Assembly: GCA_934140005.1 (NCBI GenBank)
Contig: CAKPBB010000001.1
Location: forward strand, 62,001 to 126,000
Direction of reading: 5' to 3'
DNA length: 64,000 bases
Source: an uncultured Clostridia bacterium
Lineage (GTDB): Bacteria; Bacillota; Clostridia; TANB77; CAG-508
Shown here: positions 27,127 to 36,518 of the stretch, one piece after another
Numbering within the stretch: position 1 is the first letter of the stretch
How the letters are laid out: every line of letters begins with the position of its first letter
Position numbers and translations under genes: made by a program
The notes under the pieces: generated by a model
Told to the model about the DNA's origin: nothing
What the model saw: the letters and a program-made list of their open reading frames with translations, nothing else
Database searches by the model: none

Positions 27127-27411
27127 TTCAAAACCGTCCTTCCCTAGTAAAGTTATCCACAGGGTTTTCCACATACCTATGTTGAAATATAGTAAAATCA
27201 ATATGTACAGAAGTTATCAACATGTGGAAAACTTTGTTTCCGTAATAATTTCATTTGGTCATATAATATCAAAAAATGTTAGAAATATCAAGACAAAATG
27301 AGTAATTTTTCAAAAATAAATATTGAAGTGAAAAAAGGCACAATTTTTAAGTTATCCACAGGGGAAAAATGATTAAAAAATGTAAAATATAAAATTAAGG
27401 AAGTGAAGAAT
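27127..27411. promoter_or_regulatory. oriC, upstream side: DnaA box cluster before dnaA
   Basis: Boxes TTATCCACA at 27153 and 27352, TTATCAACA at 27214, and the variant TGTGGAAAA at 27223 lie between dnaA and rpmH. With the cluster on the other side of dnaA they form a bipartite origin of the Bacillus type. They probably also autoregulate dnaA, whose promoter must lie here. Confidence 0.8.
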
Positions 27412-27511
27412 ATTGCGTAACTGCTTGACTTTTATTGTGAATTTGTTGTATAATTCTATTACTTATGATGTTTATAATAAATTTAATATAGATATAGGAG
27501 GTGGACTTTTA

Positions 27512-27646
27512 ATGAAAAGAACTTATCAACCAAAAAAAAGACAAAGAAATAAAGTACATGGCTTTAGAAAAAGAATGCAAACAAGAGCAGGAAGAAAAGT
27601 TTTAAAAGCAAGAAGAAATAAGGGAAGAAAACAAATATGTGCTTAA
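27512..27646 (+). CDS. rpmH: 50S ribosomal protein L34
   Basis: The protein has 44 residues: MKRTYQPKKRQRNKVHGF at the start and RAGRKVLKARRNKGRKQICA-like end, the full L34 length. An AGGAGGTGG site lies 7 bases before the ATG at 27512; an in-frame start at 27413 only adds unrelated residues. A GC-containing hairpin with a run of seven T follows at 27653-27677. Confidence 0.97.
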   Translation: MKRTYQPKKRQRNKVHGFRKRMQTRAGRKVLKARRNKGRKQICA

Positions 27647-27652
27647 TAAGAA

Positions 27653-27677
27653 AGAGGACGCATAGCGCCCTTTTTTT
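27653..27677 (+). terminator. Terminator after rpmH
   Basis: Arms GGACGC and GCGCCC around ATA, followed by seven T residues. It lies between rpmH and rnpA and probably lowers rnpA expression relative to L34. Confidence 0.6.
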
Positions 27678-27740
27678 AAGTTCCTTTTTAAATTTCTAAT
27701 TTTTAGAGATTTAAGTGTTTTTAGTAAAAGAGGAAATGAT

Positions 27741-28097
27741 ATGAAAAATACAAGAATGATAAAGAAAAATTACGAATTTAAAAGAATTTTCTCAAAAGGG
27801 ACTGTTTATAGAGGAAAATATATTTATATGTATATACAAAAAAATAAATCAAATATAAATAGACTTGGAATAGCGGTTTCTAAAAAAATGGGAAAAGCTG
27901 TACAAAGAAATTACATAAAACGTCTTATTAGAGAAAATTATAAAATATATGAAGAAAAATTAAATGGAAATTTCAATATAGTTATCATGGTCAATAATAA
28001 AATAAATGCAAAAGAAGTAAGTTATTATGATATAAAAAATGATTTTGACAATATTTTAAAAAAGGCTGGAATTATTAGTGAAAAAAGTTTTAATTAA
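27741..28097 (+). CDS. rnpA: Ribonuclease P protein component
   Basis: The protein has 118 residues. The family signature appears as RLGIAVSKKMGKAVQRNYIKRLIRENY, the RNR-type motif that binds the RNase P RNA. It helps mature tRNA 5' ends. It is followed by yidD with a 20-base overlap, in the classic rpmH-rnpA-yidD-yidC-khpB order. Confidence 0.95.
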   Translation: MKNTRMIKKNYEFKRIFSKGTVYRGKYIYMYIQKNKSNINRLGIAVSKKMGKAVQRNYIKRLIRENYKIYEEKLNGNFNIVIMVNNKINAKEVSYYDIKNDFDNILKKAGIISEKSFN

Positions 28098-28296
28098 AAT
28101 TATTGATTTTTATCAGAAATTCATATCATCATATTTTGGATACAAAGGGGTTCATTGTAAATTTGAACCGACTTGTTCAGAATATACAAAGCAGGCTATA
28201 GAAAAATATGGAGCCGTAAAAGGCTCTATATTAGGGTTTAAAAGAATTTTAAGATGTAATCCTTTTTCTAAGGGAGGATATGATCCGTTAAAGTAA
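28078..28296 (+). CDS. yidD: Membrane protein insertion efficiency factor YidD
   Basis: The protein has 72 residues from a GTG start. CKFEPTCSEYTKQAIEKYG and RCNPFSKGGYDPL are the family hallmarks. It overlaps rnpA by 20 bases and precedes yidC by 10, so translation is coupled. It assists insertion of membrane proteins by YidC. Confidence 0.93.
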   Translation: MKKVLIKIIDFYQKFISSYFGYKGVHCKFEPTCSEYTKQAIEKYGAVKGSILGFKRILRCNPFSKGGYDPLK

Positions 28297-28306
28297 AGGA
28301 GGATTT

Positions 28307-29134
28307 ATGTTTGATTTTTTTGCCAACATCTTTGGTTATGCATTAAATTTTATTTATGATATAGTTAATAATTATGGTATAGCAATTATAATTTTTACTA
28401 TTATATTAAAACTTTTAATGATACCAATGAATATAAAACAACAAAAAACTATGAAAAAAAGTGCTAAAATTCAGGTTAAATCAAAGGAAATACAAGAAAA
28501 ATATAGCAATGACCCTGTAAGAATGAATCAAGAATTGATGGATTTATATAAAAGTGAAAATATGAGTCCATTTAGTGGATGTGTAAGCTCTATTGTTCAA
28601 ATGATTGTTATTATTTCAATATTCTTTTTAGTAAGTAGACCATTAACATTTATGAAACATATAGATAGTGATACAATTGCTAAATATACTGAAGAAATAA
28701 CACAAGATAATCAAAAAAAGAATTATGTTGAAATTGCAATAATAAAAGAAAAAGCAGAGCAAGATCCAAACGTTAATTTAAACATGGAATTTTTAGGATT
28801 AAATTTGAGTGATATTCCAATAGAAAATCTTTCAAATTGGACAGTTTATATAATTCCTGTTTTATATGTTATTACATCTTTTATTTCAATGAAAATAACA
28901 AATTCAATGACTGGTGTTAATGATAAAAAAGAAAATAAAGTTGAAGTTAATGAAGAGCAAAAAGAAGAAATTGCAATGGCAGAAATGAACAAAAGCATGA
29001 TGTATATGATGCCAATAATGTCTGTAAGTATTTCAATGATTGCACCTTTAGGTTTAGCTTTATACTGGTTAGTAAGCAATATACTTATGATTGTTGAAAG
29101 AGCTATTACAACAAAACTTCTTAAGGAGGAATAG
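28307..29134 (+). CDS. yidC: Membrane protein insertase YidC/OxaA
   Basis: The protein has 275 residues, with an N-terminal helix, IIFTIILKLLMIPMNIKQQ, the cytoplasmic hairpin, and further helices ending in LALYWLVSNILMIVERA. The conserved arginine-containing groove is replaced in the usual positions by K/R residues near KTMKKSAKIQ. It is shorter than proteobacterial YidC because it lacks the periplasmic domain, as usual in Firmicutes. AAAGGAGG precedes the start. Confidence 0.93.
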   Translation: MFDFFANIFGYALNFIYDIVNNYGIAIIIFTIILKLLMIPMNIKQQKTMKKSAKIQVKSKEIQEKYSNDPVRMNQELMDLYKSENMSPFSGCVSSIVQMIVIISIFFLVSRPLTFMKHIDSDTIAKYTEEITQDNQKKNYVEIAIIKEKAEQDPNVNLNMEFLGLNLSDIPIENLSNWTVYIIPVLYVITSFISMKITNSMTGVNDKKENKVEVNEEQKEEIAMAEMNKSMMYMMPIMSVSISMIAPLGLALYWLVSNILMIVERAITTKLLKEE

Positions 29135-29136
29135 GT

Positions 29137-29826
29137 ATGGAAGAGAAAACATATATATTTGAAGGAAAAACAACAAATGAGGCAATTGAAAAAGGCTTAA
29201 AAGAACTAAAGGTTTCTAAAAATAAAGTTGATATAAAAGTTTTAGAAAATGAAGAAAAAAGAAGTTTTTTTAGTATTTTATCTCCAAGAGTTGTAAAAGT
29301 TGAAATGAAATTAAAGCAAAATGCTGAAGAACATTCACATTCTAAAACACATACTGAAAAATCAATAAAAACAGAAGATGAAATAACAGCTCAATTAGAT
29401 AATTTCTTAAAAGAATTTATAAATCATTTACCAACGAAGGAATTAACTTATACAGTAAAAAAAGAAAAATCAACATATTTAGTTGAAATAAATGGAAAAG
29501 ATGCAGGATATTTAATAGGATATAGAGGAGATGTTTTAAATAGTCTTCAAAATATTTTAAACAATATTGTTTGTAAAAACAGCAAAGAAAGATTAAAAGT
29601 AATTTTAAATATAGGAAATTATAGAAATAAAAGAGCAAAAGATTTAGAAATTTTAGCAGAAAAAATTGCAAATAGTGTCATAAAGACAGGAAAATCTATC
29701 ACACTAGAGCCAATGACAGCATATGAAAGAAAAATAATTCATACAAAATTGCAAAATAATGAAAAAGTAAAAACATATAGTATTGGTGAAGAACCACATA
29801 GAAAAGTTGTTGTTGATTTAAAATAA
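29137..29826 (+). CDS. khpB: RNA-binding protein KhpB/Jag
   Basis: The protein has 229 residues with three parts: Jag-N domain (1-50, FEGKTTNEAIEKGLKELKV), KH domain with the sequence YLIGYRGDVLNSLQNI, and an R3H domain ending in HTKLQNNEKVKTYSIGEEPHRKVVV. It binds RNA and affects cell elongation and division in Firmicutes. It starts 2 bases after yidC. Confidence 0.92.
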   Translation: MEEKTYIFEGKTTNEAIEKGLKELKVSKNKVDIKVLENEEKRSFFSILSPRVVKVEMKLKQNAEEHSHSKTHTEKSIKTEDEITAQLDNFLKEFINHLPTKELTYTVKKEKSTYLVEINGKDAGYLIGYRGDVLNSLQNILNNIVCKNSKERLKVILNIGNYRNKRAKDLEILAEKIANSVIKTGKSITLEPMTAYERKIIHTKLQNNEKVKTYSIGEEPHRKVVVDLK

Positions 29827-29862
29827 GATTAAATAAAAATTGAATATAAAATATTAAAATAA

Positions 29863-29918
29863 AATCTGAAGTCAAAGTGAAGATTAAAAAAGCTGACTCG
29901 GATTTTATTTTTTTATGG
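29863..29918 (+). terminator. Terminator of the rpmH-khpB series
   Basis: AAAATCTGAAGTCA pairs with TGACTCGGATTTT with one bulge, followed by a T-rich run. Confidence 0.75.
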
Positions 29919-30014
29919 AATAAATATAATTTTTTTATAATAAAACAAGAAAACATTGAAAACACAACAAAAAATATTGTTAATAGGACAAATAAAAAAC
30001 ACGAGAAACATTTT

Positions 30015-30044
30015 TTGACAGAATTATGTAAAGTATGATATAAT
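30015..30044 (+). promoter_or_regulatory. Promoter of mnmE
   Basis: Consensus TTGACA at 30015 and TATAAT at 30039 with an 18-base spacer, 29 bases before the mnmE start; an AAAAGGAGG site follows. Confidence 0.8.
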
Positions 30045-30072
30045 AAAAAATATTTTAAAAGGAGGAAAAATA

Positions 30073-31452
30073 ATGAGTACAATAGTTGCAATTTCTACTG
30101 CTCCTGGAATAGGTGGAATTGGAATTGTTAGAATGAGTGGGGAAAATTGTTTTGAAATATTAGATAAAATTTTTAAAGCAAAAAAGCCACAAAAAATAGA
30201 AGAAATAAAAGGATATACAATAAAATATGGAAATATAATAAATGAAAAAAATGAAATAATTGATGAAGTTTTAGTTTCTTATTTTAAAACTCCAAAAAGC
30301 TATACAACAGAGAATATGTGTGAAATAAATTCACATGGTGGAATAGTTATAATGAATCAAATTTTAGAACAATGTATAAAAAATGGTGCTGTTCTTGCTG
30401 AACCAGGTGAATTTACTAAAAGAGCTTTTTTAAATGGAAGAATGGATTTATCTCAAGCAGAAGCAGTTATTGATGTAATAAATAGTAAAACAGATAAAGA
30501 ATCAAAAGTTTCTTTGGAACAATTACAAGGATTTTTATCAAAAGAAATAGGTGAGATTAGAGCAGAATTATTAGATTTAATGTCAGATATAGAAGCAAAT
30601 ATTGATTATCCTGAATATGATATAGAAGAAGTAACAAATGAAAGAATAAATAATGTTTTAAATAATGTTTCTGATAAATTAAATAAACTAGAAAATAGTT
30701 TTACAACAGGAAAAATAATTAGAGATGGAATAAAAACAGCAATAATAGGTAGACCTAATGCAGGAAAATCATCTTTATTAAATGTTATTTTAAATGAGGA
30801 AAGAGCTATTGTAACAGATATAGAAGGAACCACAAGAGATACAATAGAAGAATTTGTACAAATTGATGGTGTTCCACTTAAAATTATTGACACAGCAGGA
30901 ATAAGAAATGCCAATGATTCTGTTGAAAAAATTGGTGTAGAAAAAGCTATGGAAATAGCAGAAAAAAGTGATATTGTTATTGCAATTTTTGATATTACAA
31001 GAGAATTAAATGAAGAAGATGAAAAAATATTAAATTTAATAGAAAATAAAAATGCAATAATTGTATTAAATAAAATAGATATTAAAAATAATAATTTAAA
31101 AGAAAAAATAATAAATAAAATAAAAGAAAAAAATAAACCAATAATAAATATTTCTACAAAAACAAGAGAAGGCATAGATGAATTATATAAAGAAATATCA
31201 AAAATATTTAAATTAAAAGAATTAGCAAGTAATGGTGAAATTGTTATTAGTAATAATAGACATAAATATTTAATAAATTTTGCTCATAAAGAAATAGAAC
31301 AAGCAAAGAAATCAATTGCAGAAAATATGCCTTCAGAAATTATATCTACAAATATTAGAAATGCGTTAGAAGAACTCGGAAAGATAACGGGAGAGACGGT
31401 TACAGATGATGTAATAAAAGAAATTTTTTCAAAGTTTTGTTTGGGAAAATAA
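30073..31452 (+). CDS. mnmE: tRNA modification GTPase MnmE
   Basis: The protein has 459 residues. The N-terminal tetrahydrofolate-binding domain begins STIVAISTAPGIGGIGIVR. The G domain has GRPNAGKSSLLN, DTAG (IIDTAGIR) and NKID. The C-terminal CxGK motif is FCLGK. With MnmG it makes the 5-carboxymethylaminomethyl group on U34 of tRNAs. A promoter of its own precedes it, and mnmG follows after an unusual A-rich spacer. Confidence 0.97.
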   Translation: MSTIVAISTAPGIGGIGIVRMSGENCFEILDKIFKAKKPQKIEEIKGYTIKYGNIINEKNEIIDEVLVSYFKTPKSYTTENMCEINSHGGIVIMNQILEQCIKNGAVLAEPGEFTKRAFLNGRMDLSQAEAVIDVINSKTDKESKVSLEQLQGFLSKEIGEIRAELLDLMSDIEANIDYPEYDIEEVTNERINNVLNNVSDKLNKLENSFTTGKIIRDGIKTAIIGRPNAGKSSLLNVILNEERAIVTDIEGTTRDTIEEFVQIDGVPLKIIDTAGIRNANDSVEKIGVEKAMEIAEKSDIVIAIFDITRELNEEDEKILNLIENKNAIIVLNKIDIKNNNLKEKIINKIKEKNKPIINISTKTREGIDELYKEISKIFKLKELASNGEIVISNNRHKYLINFAHKEIEQAKKSIAENMPSEIISTNIRNALEELGKITGETVTDDVIKEIFSKFCLGK

Positions 31453-32083
31453 CTACAAAATGACAAGCTGAAAAACAAAAATAGACAATAAAAATATTAA
31501 AAAATAAAATATTTAAAATAATAAAATATAAAATAAAAATAATTAAATAAAATTTAAATAATAAAAATAGAAATAAAAATTAAATTTAAATAAAAAAATT
31601 AAATTTAAATAAAATATAATAAAAATAAAAATATAATTTTAAAAATTAAAATAATAAAAAACAAATTAAAAAATAATAGAAAAAAATAAATTTTAAATAA
31701 AAAACAATTAAATAAAAAAAGAACAAAAAAATATAGAAAAACAATTTGAAAAAATATAAAAAAGAAAAAACACAAAATACAGGTATAAAAATAATAGACG
31801 AGAATGAAAAATAAGACGATTTTAAAAGTAAAACATATAACTTGCTTATAATTAACAAAAATAGCTAAAAATTTGAAATAAAAAGAAAAAAGAACAAAAG
31901 TTTGCAAAACAAATATTTTTGTTCCATAAATAACCGCTAGAATACTAGCGGTAAAAAAATTAAATTTTAGATGTCGAATTTTGCGGTGAAAAAAATAATA
32001 ACCGCTAGTATACTGTCTTGTAAATTTCAAAAATTTGTGTTATGCAAATTGTTTTTCATAAAACAAAAAAGAAGGAGAAGAAA
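31453..32083. other. A-rich 0.6 kb spacer between mnmE and mnmG
   Basis: About 470 bases are almost only A with some T on the plus strand and have no coding signal; a minus-strand frame of 141 codons is only poly-Phe/Leu/Ile from this bias. At 31933-31951 a perfect inverted repeat CCGCTAG and CTAGCGG occurs, and its left arm recurs at 32003 (AATAACCGCTAGTATAC). No rRNA, tRNA or riboswitch is recognised. Confidence 0.7.
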
Positions 32084-33973
32084 ATGGGATATAATGCAGG
32101 AAAATATGATATAGCAGTTATAGGTGCTGGACATGCTGGTTGTGAAGCAGCATTAGCAGCAGCAAGATTAGGAATGAGAACACTTTTATTTTCAATAAGT
32201 TTAGAGTGTGTTGCTAATATGCCTTGTAATCCTCATATAGGAGGAACTTCAAAAGGTCATTTAGTAAGAGAAATTGATAGCTTAGGGGGTGAAATGGGCA
32301 AAAACATAGACAAAACTTTAATACAATTAAGAATGTTAAATACATCAAAAGGTCCAGCAGTACATTCATTAAGAGCACAAGCTGATAGAAAAAAATATCA
32401 AGCTGAGATGAAACATACTATTGAAAAACAGCCAAATTTATATTTAAAGCAAGCTGAAATAGTAGATATAGGTGTTGAAAATGGAAAAGTAAAATCAATT
32501 ACAACTAATATTGGAGCTACATATGATGTTGATTGTATTGTTGTTGCAACAGGAACATATTTAAAAGGCAAAATTTTTATTGGAGAAAGTTCTTGGGAGA
32601 GTGGCCCAGATGGCGTATTTCCAGCTAATAAGTTATCAGAATGTTTGAAAAAACTAAATATTAGAATACAAAGATTTAAGACTGGAACACCAGCAAGAAT
32701 CAACAAAAAAAGTATTGACTTTTCAAAGATGGAAGTACAAAATGGAGATGAAGATGTAGAACCATTTTCTTTTGAAGATAAAACGATTGATGTAGAACAA
32801 GTTCCTTGTTGGCTAACTTATACAAATGAAAAAACACATGATATTATAAGAAAAAATTTACATAGATCACCTTTATATGCAGGGTTAATTGAAGGAACAG
32901 GACCAAGATATTGCCCATCAATAGAGGATAAAGTAGTTAGATTTGCTGATAAAGAAAGACATCAAATCTTTGTTGAACCAATAGGAAAAGATACTGATGA
33001 AATGTACATTCAAGGAATGAGTTCATCTCTTCCAGAAGACGTACAAATAGCTATGTATAGGACTTTGCCAGGATTAGAAAATTGTGAGTTTACAAGACCT
33101 GCTTATGCAATTGAATATGATTGTATTGAGCCAGACCAATTAAAAAGTTCTTTAGAATTAAAAGAAATTTCAGGAATGTTCTTTGCGGGACAAGTAAATG
33201 GAACTTCAGGTTATGAAGAAGCTGCTGCACAAGGTTTAATTGCTGGCATAAATGCTTCACAAAAAATAAAAGGAAAAGAACCTGTAATTTTAGATAGATC
33301 TCAAGCATATATTGGTGTTTTGATTGATGATATAATTACAAAAGGAACTATGGAACCTTACAGAATGATGACTTCTAGAGCCGAATATAGACTTTTATTA
33401 AGACAAGATAATGCAGATTTAAGATTAACTGAAATTGGGCATGAAATTGGTTTGATTTCTGATGAAAGATATGAAAAATTCTTAAATAAAAAGAAAGAGA
33501 TTGAAGAAGAAATCGAAAGATTAAAAACAACAAATGTTAAACCAAATGAAACAACAAATGAATTTTTAAGAAAAATGGGTACTACTGAAATAACTGCAGG
33601 AGTAAAGCTTTCAGAACTTTTGAAAAGAACGGAATTAAATTATAAAGCATTAGCAGAAATTGATGAAAATAGACCAGAATTAGAGAAACAAGTCCAAAAA
33701 GAAGTTGAAATTATGGTAAAATATGAAGGCTATATAGAAATGCAAAAGAAACAAGTAGAAAGTTTCAAGAAAATGGAAAAGAAACTATTACCTGAAGATA
33801 TAAATTATGAAGAAATTAAAGGATTAAGACTTGAGGCAAGACAAAAATTAAACAGAATTAAACCATATTCAATTGGCCAAGCATCAAGAATATCAGGGGT
33901 TTCACCAGCTGATATATCTGTATTACTAATTTTCTTAGAACAATATAACAGAAATAAGAAAATTAAAGAATAA
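32084..33973 (+). CDS. mnmG: tRNA uridine 5-carboxymethylaminomethyl modification enzyme MnmG
   Basis: The protein has 629 residues from the ATG at 32084, which has GGAG 7 bases upstream. The FAD-binding motif is VIGAGHAGCEAALAAARLG; NPHIGGTSKGHLVREIDSLG and the active-site region PCWLTYTNE are typical. The C-terminal helical domain (about 550-629) binds MnmE. It is the partner of mnmE upstream. Confidence 0.97.
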   Translation: MGYNAGKYDIAVIGAGHAGCEAALAAARLGMRTLLFSISLECVANMPCNPHIGGTSKGHLVREIDSLGGEMGKNIDKTLIQLRMLNTSKGPAVHSLRAQADRKKYQAEMKHTIEKQPNLYLKQAEIVDIGVENGKVKSITTNIGATYDVDCIVVATGTYLKGKIFIGESSWESGPDGVFPANKLSECLKKLNIRIQRFKTGTPARINKKSIDFSKMEVQNGDEDVEPFSFEDKTIDVEQVPCWLTYTNEKTHDIIRKNLHRSPLYAGLIEGTGPRYCPSIEDKVVRFADKERHQIFVEPIGKDTDEMYIQGMSSSLPEDVQIAMYRTLPGLENCEFTRPAYAIEYDCIEPDQLKSSLELKEISGMFFAGQVNGTSGYEEAAAQGLIAGINASQKIKGKEPVILDRSQAYIGVLIDDIITKGTMEPYRMMTSRAEYRLLLRQDNADLRLTEIGHEIGLISDERYEKFLNKKKEIEEEIERLKTTNVKPNETTNEFLRKMGTTEITAGVKLSELLKRTELNYKALAEIDENRPELEKQVQKEVEIMVKYEGYIEMQKKQVESFKKMEKKLLPEDINYEEIKGLRLEARQKLNRIKPYSIGQASRISGVSPADISVLLIFLEQYNRNKKIKE

Positions 33974-33993
33974 AATACGCAGAAAGGGAAAAA

Positions 33994-34713
33994 ATGGAAA
34001 TAAAAGAATTTAAAGAGTTTTTTATAGAAGAGTGTAATAAAAATGGAATTAAAATAGAAGAAAATTTAATAGAAAAATTTTATGTATATATGAAAGAAAT
34101 TTTAAGATGGAATGAAATGGTAAATGTTACAGCAATAAAGGAAGAAAAAGAGTTTATCGTTAAACATTTTATTGATTCGTTAACAATAGAAAAGTACATA
34201 AAAAATGGTAAAAAAATTCTTGATATTGGTACTGGCGCTGGATTTCCAGGAATACCAATAAAAATCGTAAAAAATGAAAGTGAAGTTGTATTAGTCGATT
34301 CTGTAAATAAAAAATTAAATGTAATTAGAGATATAATTCCTAAAATAGAGTTAGAAAAAATAGAATGCATTCATTCAAGAGCAGAAGATTTGGCAAAAGA
34401 TAGTAATTATAGAGAAAAATTTGATGTAGTAACTTCTAGAGCTGTTTCTAATTTAAGTACTTTGGTTGAATATATGCTACCATTTGCTAAAATAGGAGGA
34501 AAAATAATATGTATGAAAGGACCAAGCTATGAAGAAGAGCTTGAAAATGCAAAAAATGCAATTAAAATTTTAGGAGGAAAACTTGAAGAGATTGAAACAA
34601 CTAATATTGATGGAGAACTTGAAAGAAATATTTTAATAATCAAGAAGGAAAAGCCTACACCAAAGCAATACCCAAGAGGTCAAGGAAAGCCATTAAAAGA
34701 GCCAATAAAGTAG
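33994..34713 (+). CDS. rsmG: 16S rRNA (guanine527-N7) methyltransferase RsmG
   Basis: The protein has 239 residues. The SAM site is ILDIGTGAGFPGIPIKI, followed by RAEDLA and VVTSRAVSNLSTLVEY. It is 20 bases after mnmG in the conserved mnmE-mnmG-rsmG order. A terminator hairpin (AGTACC and GGTGCT with T-run) follows at 34767-34792. Confidence 0.96.
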   Translation: MEIKEFKEFFIEECNKNGIKIEENLIEKFYVYMKEILRWNEMVNVTAIKEEKEFIVKHFIDSLTIEKYIKNGKKILDIGTGAGFPGIPIKIVKNESEVVLVDSVNKKLNVIRDIIPKIELEKIECIHSRAEDLAKDSNYREKFDVVTSRAVSNLSTLVEYMLPFAKIGGKIICMKGPSYEEELENAKNAIKILGGKLEEIETTNIDGELERNILIIKKEKPTPKQYPRGQGKPLKEPIK

Positions 34714-34766
34714 TATAAAAAGGAATAAAATTTAATAAATTTGAATATTTAATATTTTTTAGAAAA

Positions 34767-34792
34767 AAGTACCAAAAAAGGTGCTTTTTTTG
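34767..34792 (+). terminator. Terminator of mnmG-rsmG
   Basis: AAAGTACC and GGTGCTTTTTTT around an A-run form a short hairpin with T-tail. Confidence 0.7.
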
Positions 34793-34803
34793 TTTGGATT
34801 TTA

Positions 34804-34835
34804 TTGACATATTCACAAAATTTTTATATTATAAT
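34804..34835 (+). promoter_or_regulatory. Promoter of parA-parB
   Basis: TTGACA at 34804 and TATAAT at 34830, 20 bases apart, which is long; a TATATT at 34825 gives 15. It lies 25 bases before the TTG start of parA. Confidence 0.55.
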
Positions 34836-34859
34836 AGGGTAAAAAAGGAGGGAATTACT

Positions 34860-35666
34860 TTGAGTAAAATTATAGCAGTAGCAAATCAAAAAGGTGGCGT
34901 TGGAAAGACTACAACTGCAGTCAATTTAAGCACTATCTTGGCTAAAAAAGGTAAAAAAGTAATACTAATCGATGGAGACCCACAGGGTAATGCAACCAGT
35001 GGTTTGGGAATAGAAAAAGAAGTTGAAAATTCTTTATATGATGTACTTATAGGAGAAGTTGACATAAAATCAACATTGCAAGATACTTGCGTAAAAACTC
35101 TAAAGGTATGTCCTTCTAATATGAATTTAGCTGGCGCAGAAGTTGAACTTGTAAATCTTATGTCAAGAGAGCAAAGACTAAAAGAGAAATTAGAAGAAGT
35201 AAAAGATGAGTTTGATTTTATCATTATTGATTGTCCACCATCTTTAGGACTAATTACTCTAAACGCTTTTACAGCAGCAGATTCAGTACTTATACCAGTT
35301 CAATGTGAGTACTATGCGTTAGAAGGATTAGGACAGTTAATAAATACAATTAATCTTGTTAAAAAGCACTTAAATAAGCACTTAGAAATAGAAGGTGCTG
35401 TTCTTACAATGTACGATATGAGAACAAATTTATCAAATCAAGTTGTAAAAGAAGTAAAAAGATATTTTGATGATAAGGTCTATAAGACAGTAATACCAAG
35501 AAATATAAAGCTTAGCGAAGCTCCAAGTTTTGGTATGCCAATTACTTTATATGATCCAAAGTCAAAAGGTGCTCGTTGTTATGAAAAATTAGCAAGAGAA
35601 GTATTAAAAGCCAATGAGCCAGAAAAACCAGAGAAAGAAGAAAAGGAGATGGTAGAAAATGGCTAA
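34860..35666 (+). CDS. parA: Chromosome partitioning ATPase ParA/Soj
   Basis: The protein has 268 residues. The start is TTG at 34860, after AAAAGGAGGG; the frame upstream to 34794 contains the promoter and is not translated. The deviant Walker A is NQKGGVGKTTTAVNL, and Walker B is FIIIDCPPSLG. Late GMPITLYDPKSKGARCY is typical of Soj. It moves and controls origin segregation with ParB and in Bacillus also regulates DnaA. Confidence 0.95.
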   Translation: MSKIIAVANQKGGVGKTTTAVNLSTILAKKGKKVILIDGDPQGNATSGLGIEKEVENSLYDVLIGEVDIKSTLQDTCVKTLKVCPSNMNLAGAEVELVNLMSREQRLKEKLEEVKDEFDFIIIDCPPSLGLITLNAFTAADSVLIPVQCEYYALEGLGQLINTINLVKKHLNKHLEIEGAVLTMYDMRTNLSNQVVKEVKRYFDDKVYKTVIPRNIKLSEAPSFGMPITLYDPKSKGARCYEKLAREVLKANEPEKPEKEEKEMVENG

Positions 35667-36510
35667 GATGACAGGACTAGGAAAAGGATTAGATGCACTT
35701 TTTAGTAGTACTCCAGCGGTTGAAGAGGAAGAAGAAAATAAAAGTGGAGAAATTGTAAAAAATATTAAGCTAATAGAAATAGAGCCTAATAAAGAACAAG
35801 CTAGAAAGATTTTTGATGAAGAATCTATAGATGAACTTGCTAATTCGATAAAAGAATATGGTGTAATTCAACCGATAATAGTAACTAAAAAAGGAAATTA
35901 TTATGAGATTGTTGCAGGAGAAAGAAGATGGAGAGCTTCAAAGAGAGCAGGGCTAACAGAAATACCAGCAATAATTAGAGATGATGACGAAAGAAGAAAC
36001 AAAGAGATTTCTTTAATTGAAAATATTCAAAGAGAAGACTTAAATCCTATTGAAAAGGCAAGAGGAATAAAAGTTTTAATGGAAGAATATGAGCTTACTC
36101 AACAAAAGGTTGCTGATATTTTAGGCAAAAGTAGAAGTAGTATAGCAAATACTGTTAGAATTTTGAACTTAGATGAAAGAGTTATTGAACTTGCTTTGGA
36201 AGGAAAACTTACAGAAGGACATTGTAAAGCACTAATGTCTATTACTGATGGGGACAAGCAATATGAAATGGCTTTATATATGATTGAATCTGGAGATACT
36301 GTTAGAGAAGCAGAAAAGAAGATGCAAGTTCGTAAAAAGATGAAGAAAAAAGATCAAAAATATGAAGCAATATATAGAGATATAGAGGATACTTTCCAAG
36401 GTTTTTTTGGAACAAAAGTAAAACTTGATGCTGGAGCAAAAAAAGGAAAAATTATTATTCAATACAGTTCAAATGAAGATTTAGAGAGAATTTTAGATTT
36501 ATTGAAATAG
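35659..36510 (+). CDS. parB: Chromosome partitioning protein ParB/Spo0J
   Basis: The protein has 283 residues. It begins GLGKGLDALFSS. The CTPase/ParB box has YEIVAGERRWRASK and ENIQREDLNPIEKA. The helix-turn-helix is QQKVADILGKSRSSIANTVR, and the C-terminal dimer domain ends LERILDLLK. It overlaps parA by 8 bases. I did not find a clear parS palindrome in the window. Confidence 0.95.
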   Translation: MAKMTGLGKGLDALFSSTPAVEEEEENKSGEIVKNIKLIEIEPNKEQARKIFDEESIDELANSIKEYGVIQPIIVTKKGNYYEIVAGERRWRASKRAGLTEIPAIIRDDDERRNKEISLIENIQREDLNPIEKARGIKVLMEEYELTQQKVADILGKSRSSIANTVRILNLDERVIELALEGKLTEGHCKALMSITDGDKQYEMALYMIESGDTVREAEKKMQVRKKMKKKDQKYEAIYRDIEDTFQGFFGTKVKLDAGAKKGKIIIQYSSNEDLERILDLLK

Positions 36511-36518
36511 GTGATAGA

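Noticed and set aside
29699..30091. Minus-strand open frame of 130 codons opposite khpB and the mnmE promoter
   Set aside because: It overlaps khpB, its terminator and the mnmE promoter, and its composition is that of an antisense shadow.
31933..31951. Terminator at the CCGCTAG inverted repeat
   Set aside because: No T-run follows on either strand at the right place, and the left arm recurs alone at 32003, so it is only noted as a repeat.
31605..32030. Minus-strand open frame of 141 codons
   Set aside because: It is the complement of an A-rich spacer and encodes almost only Phe, Leu and Ile; it has no ribosome site.
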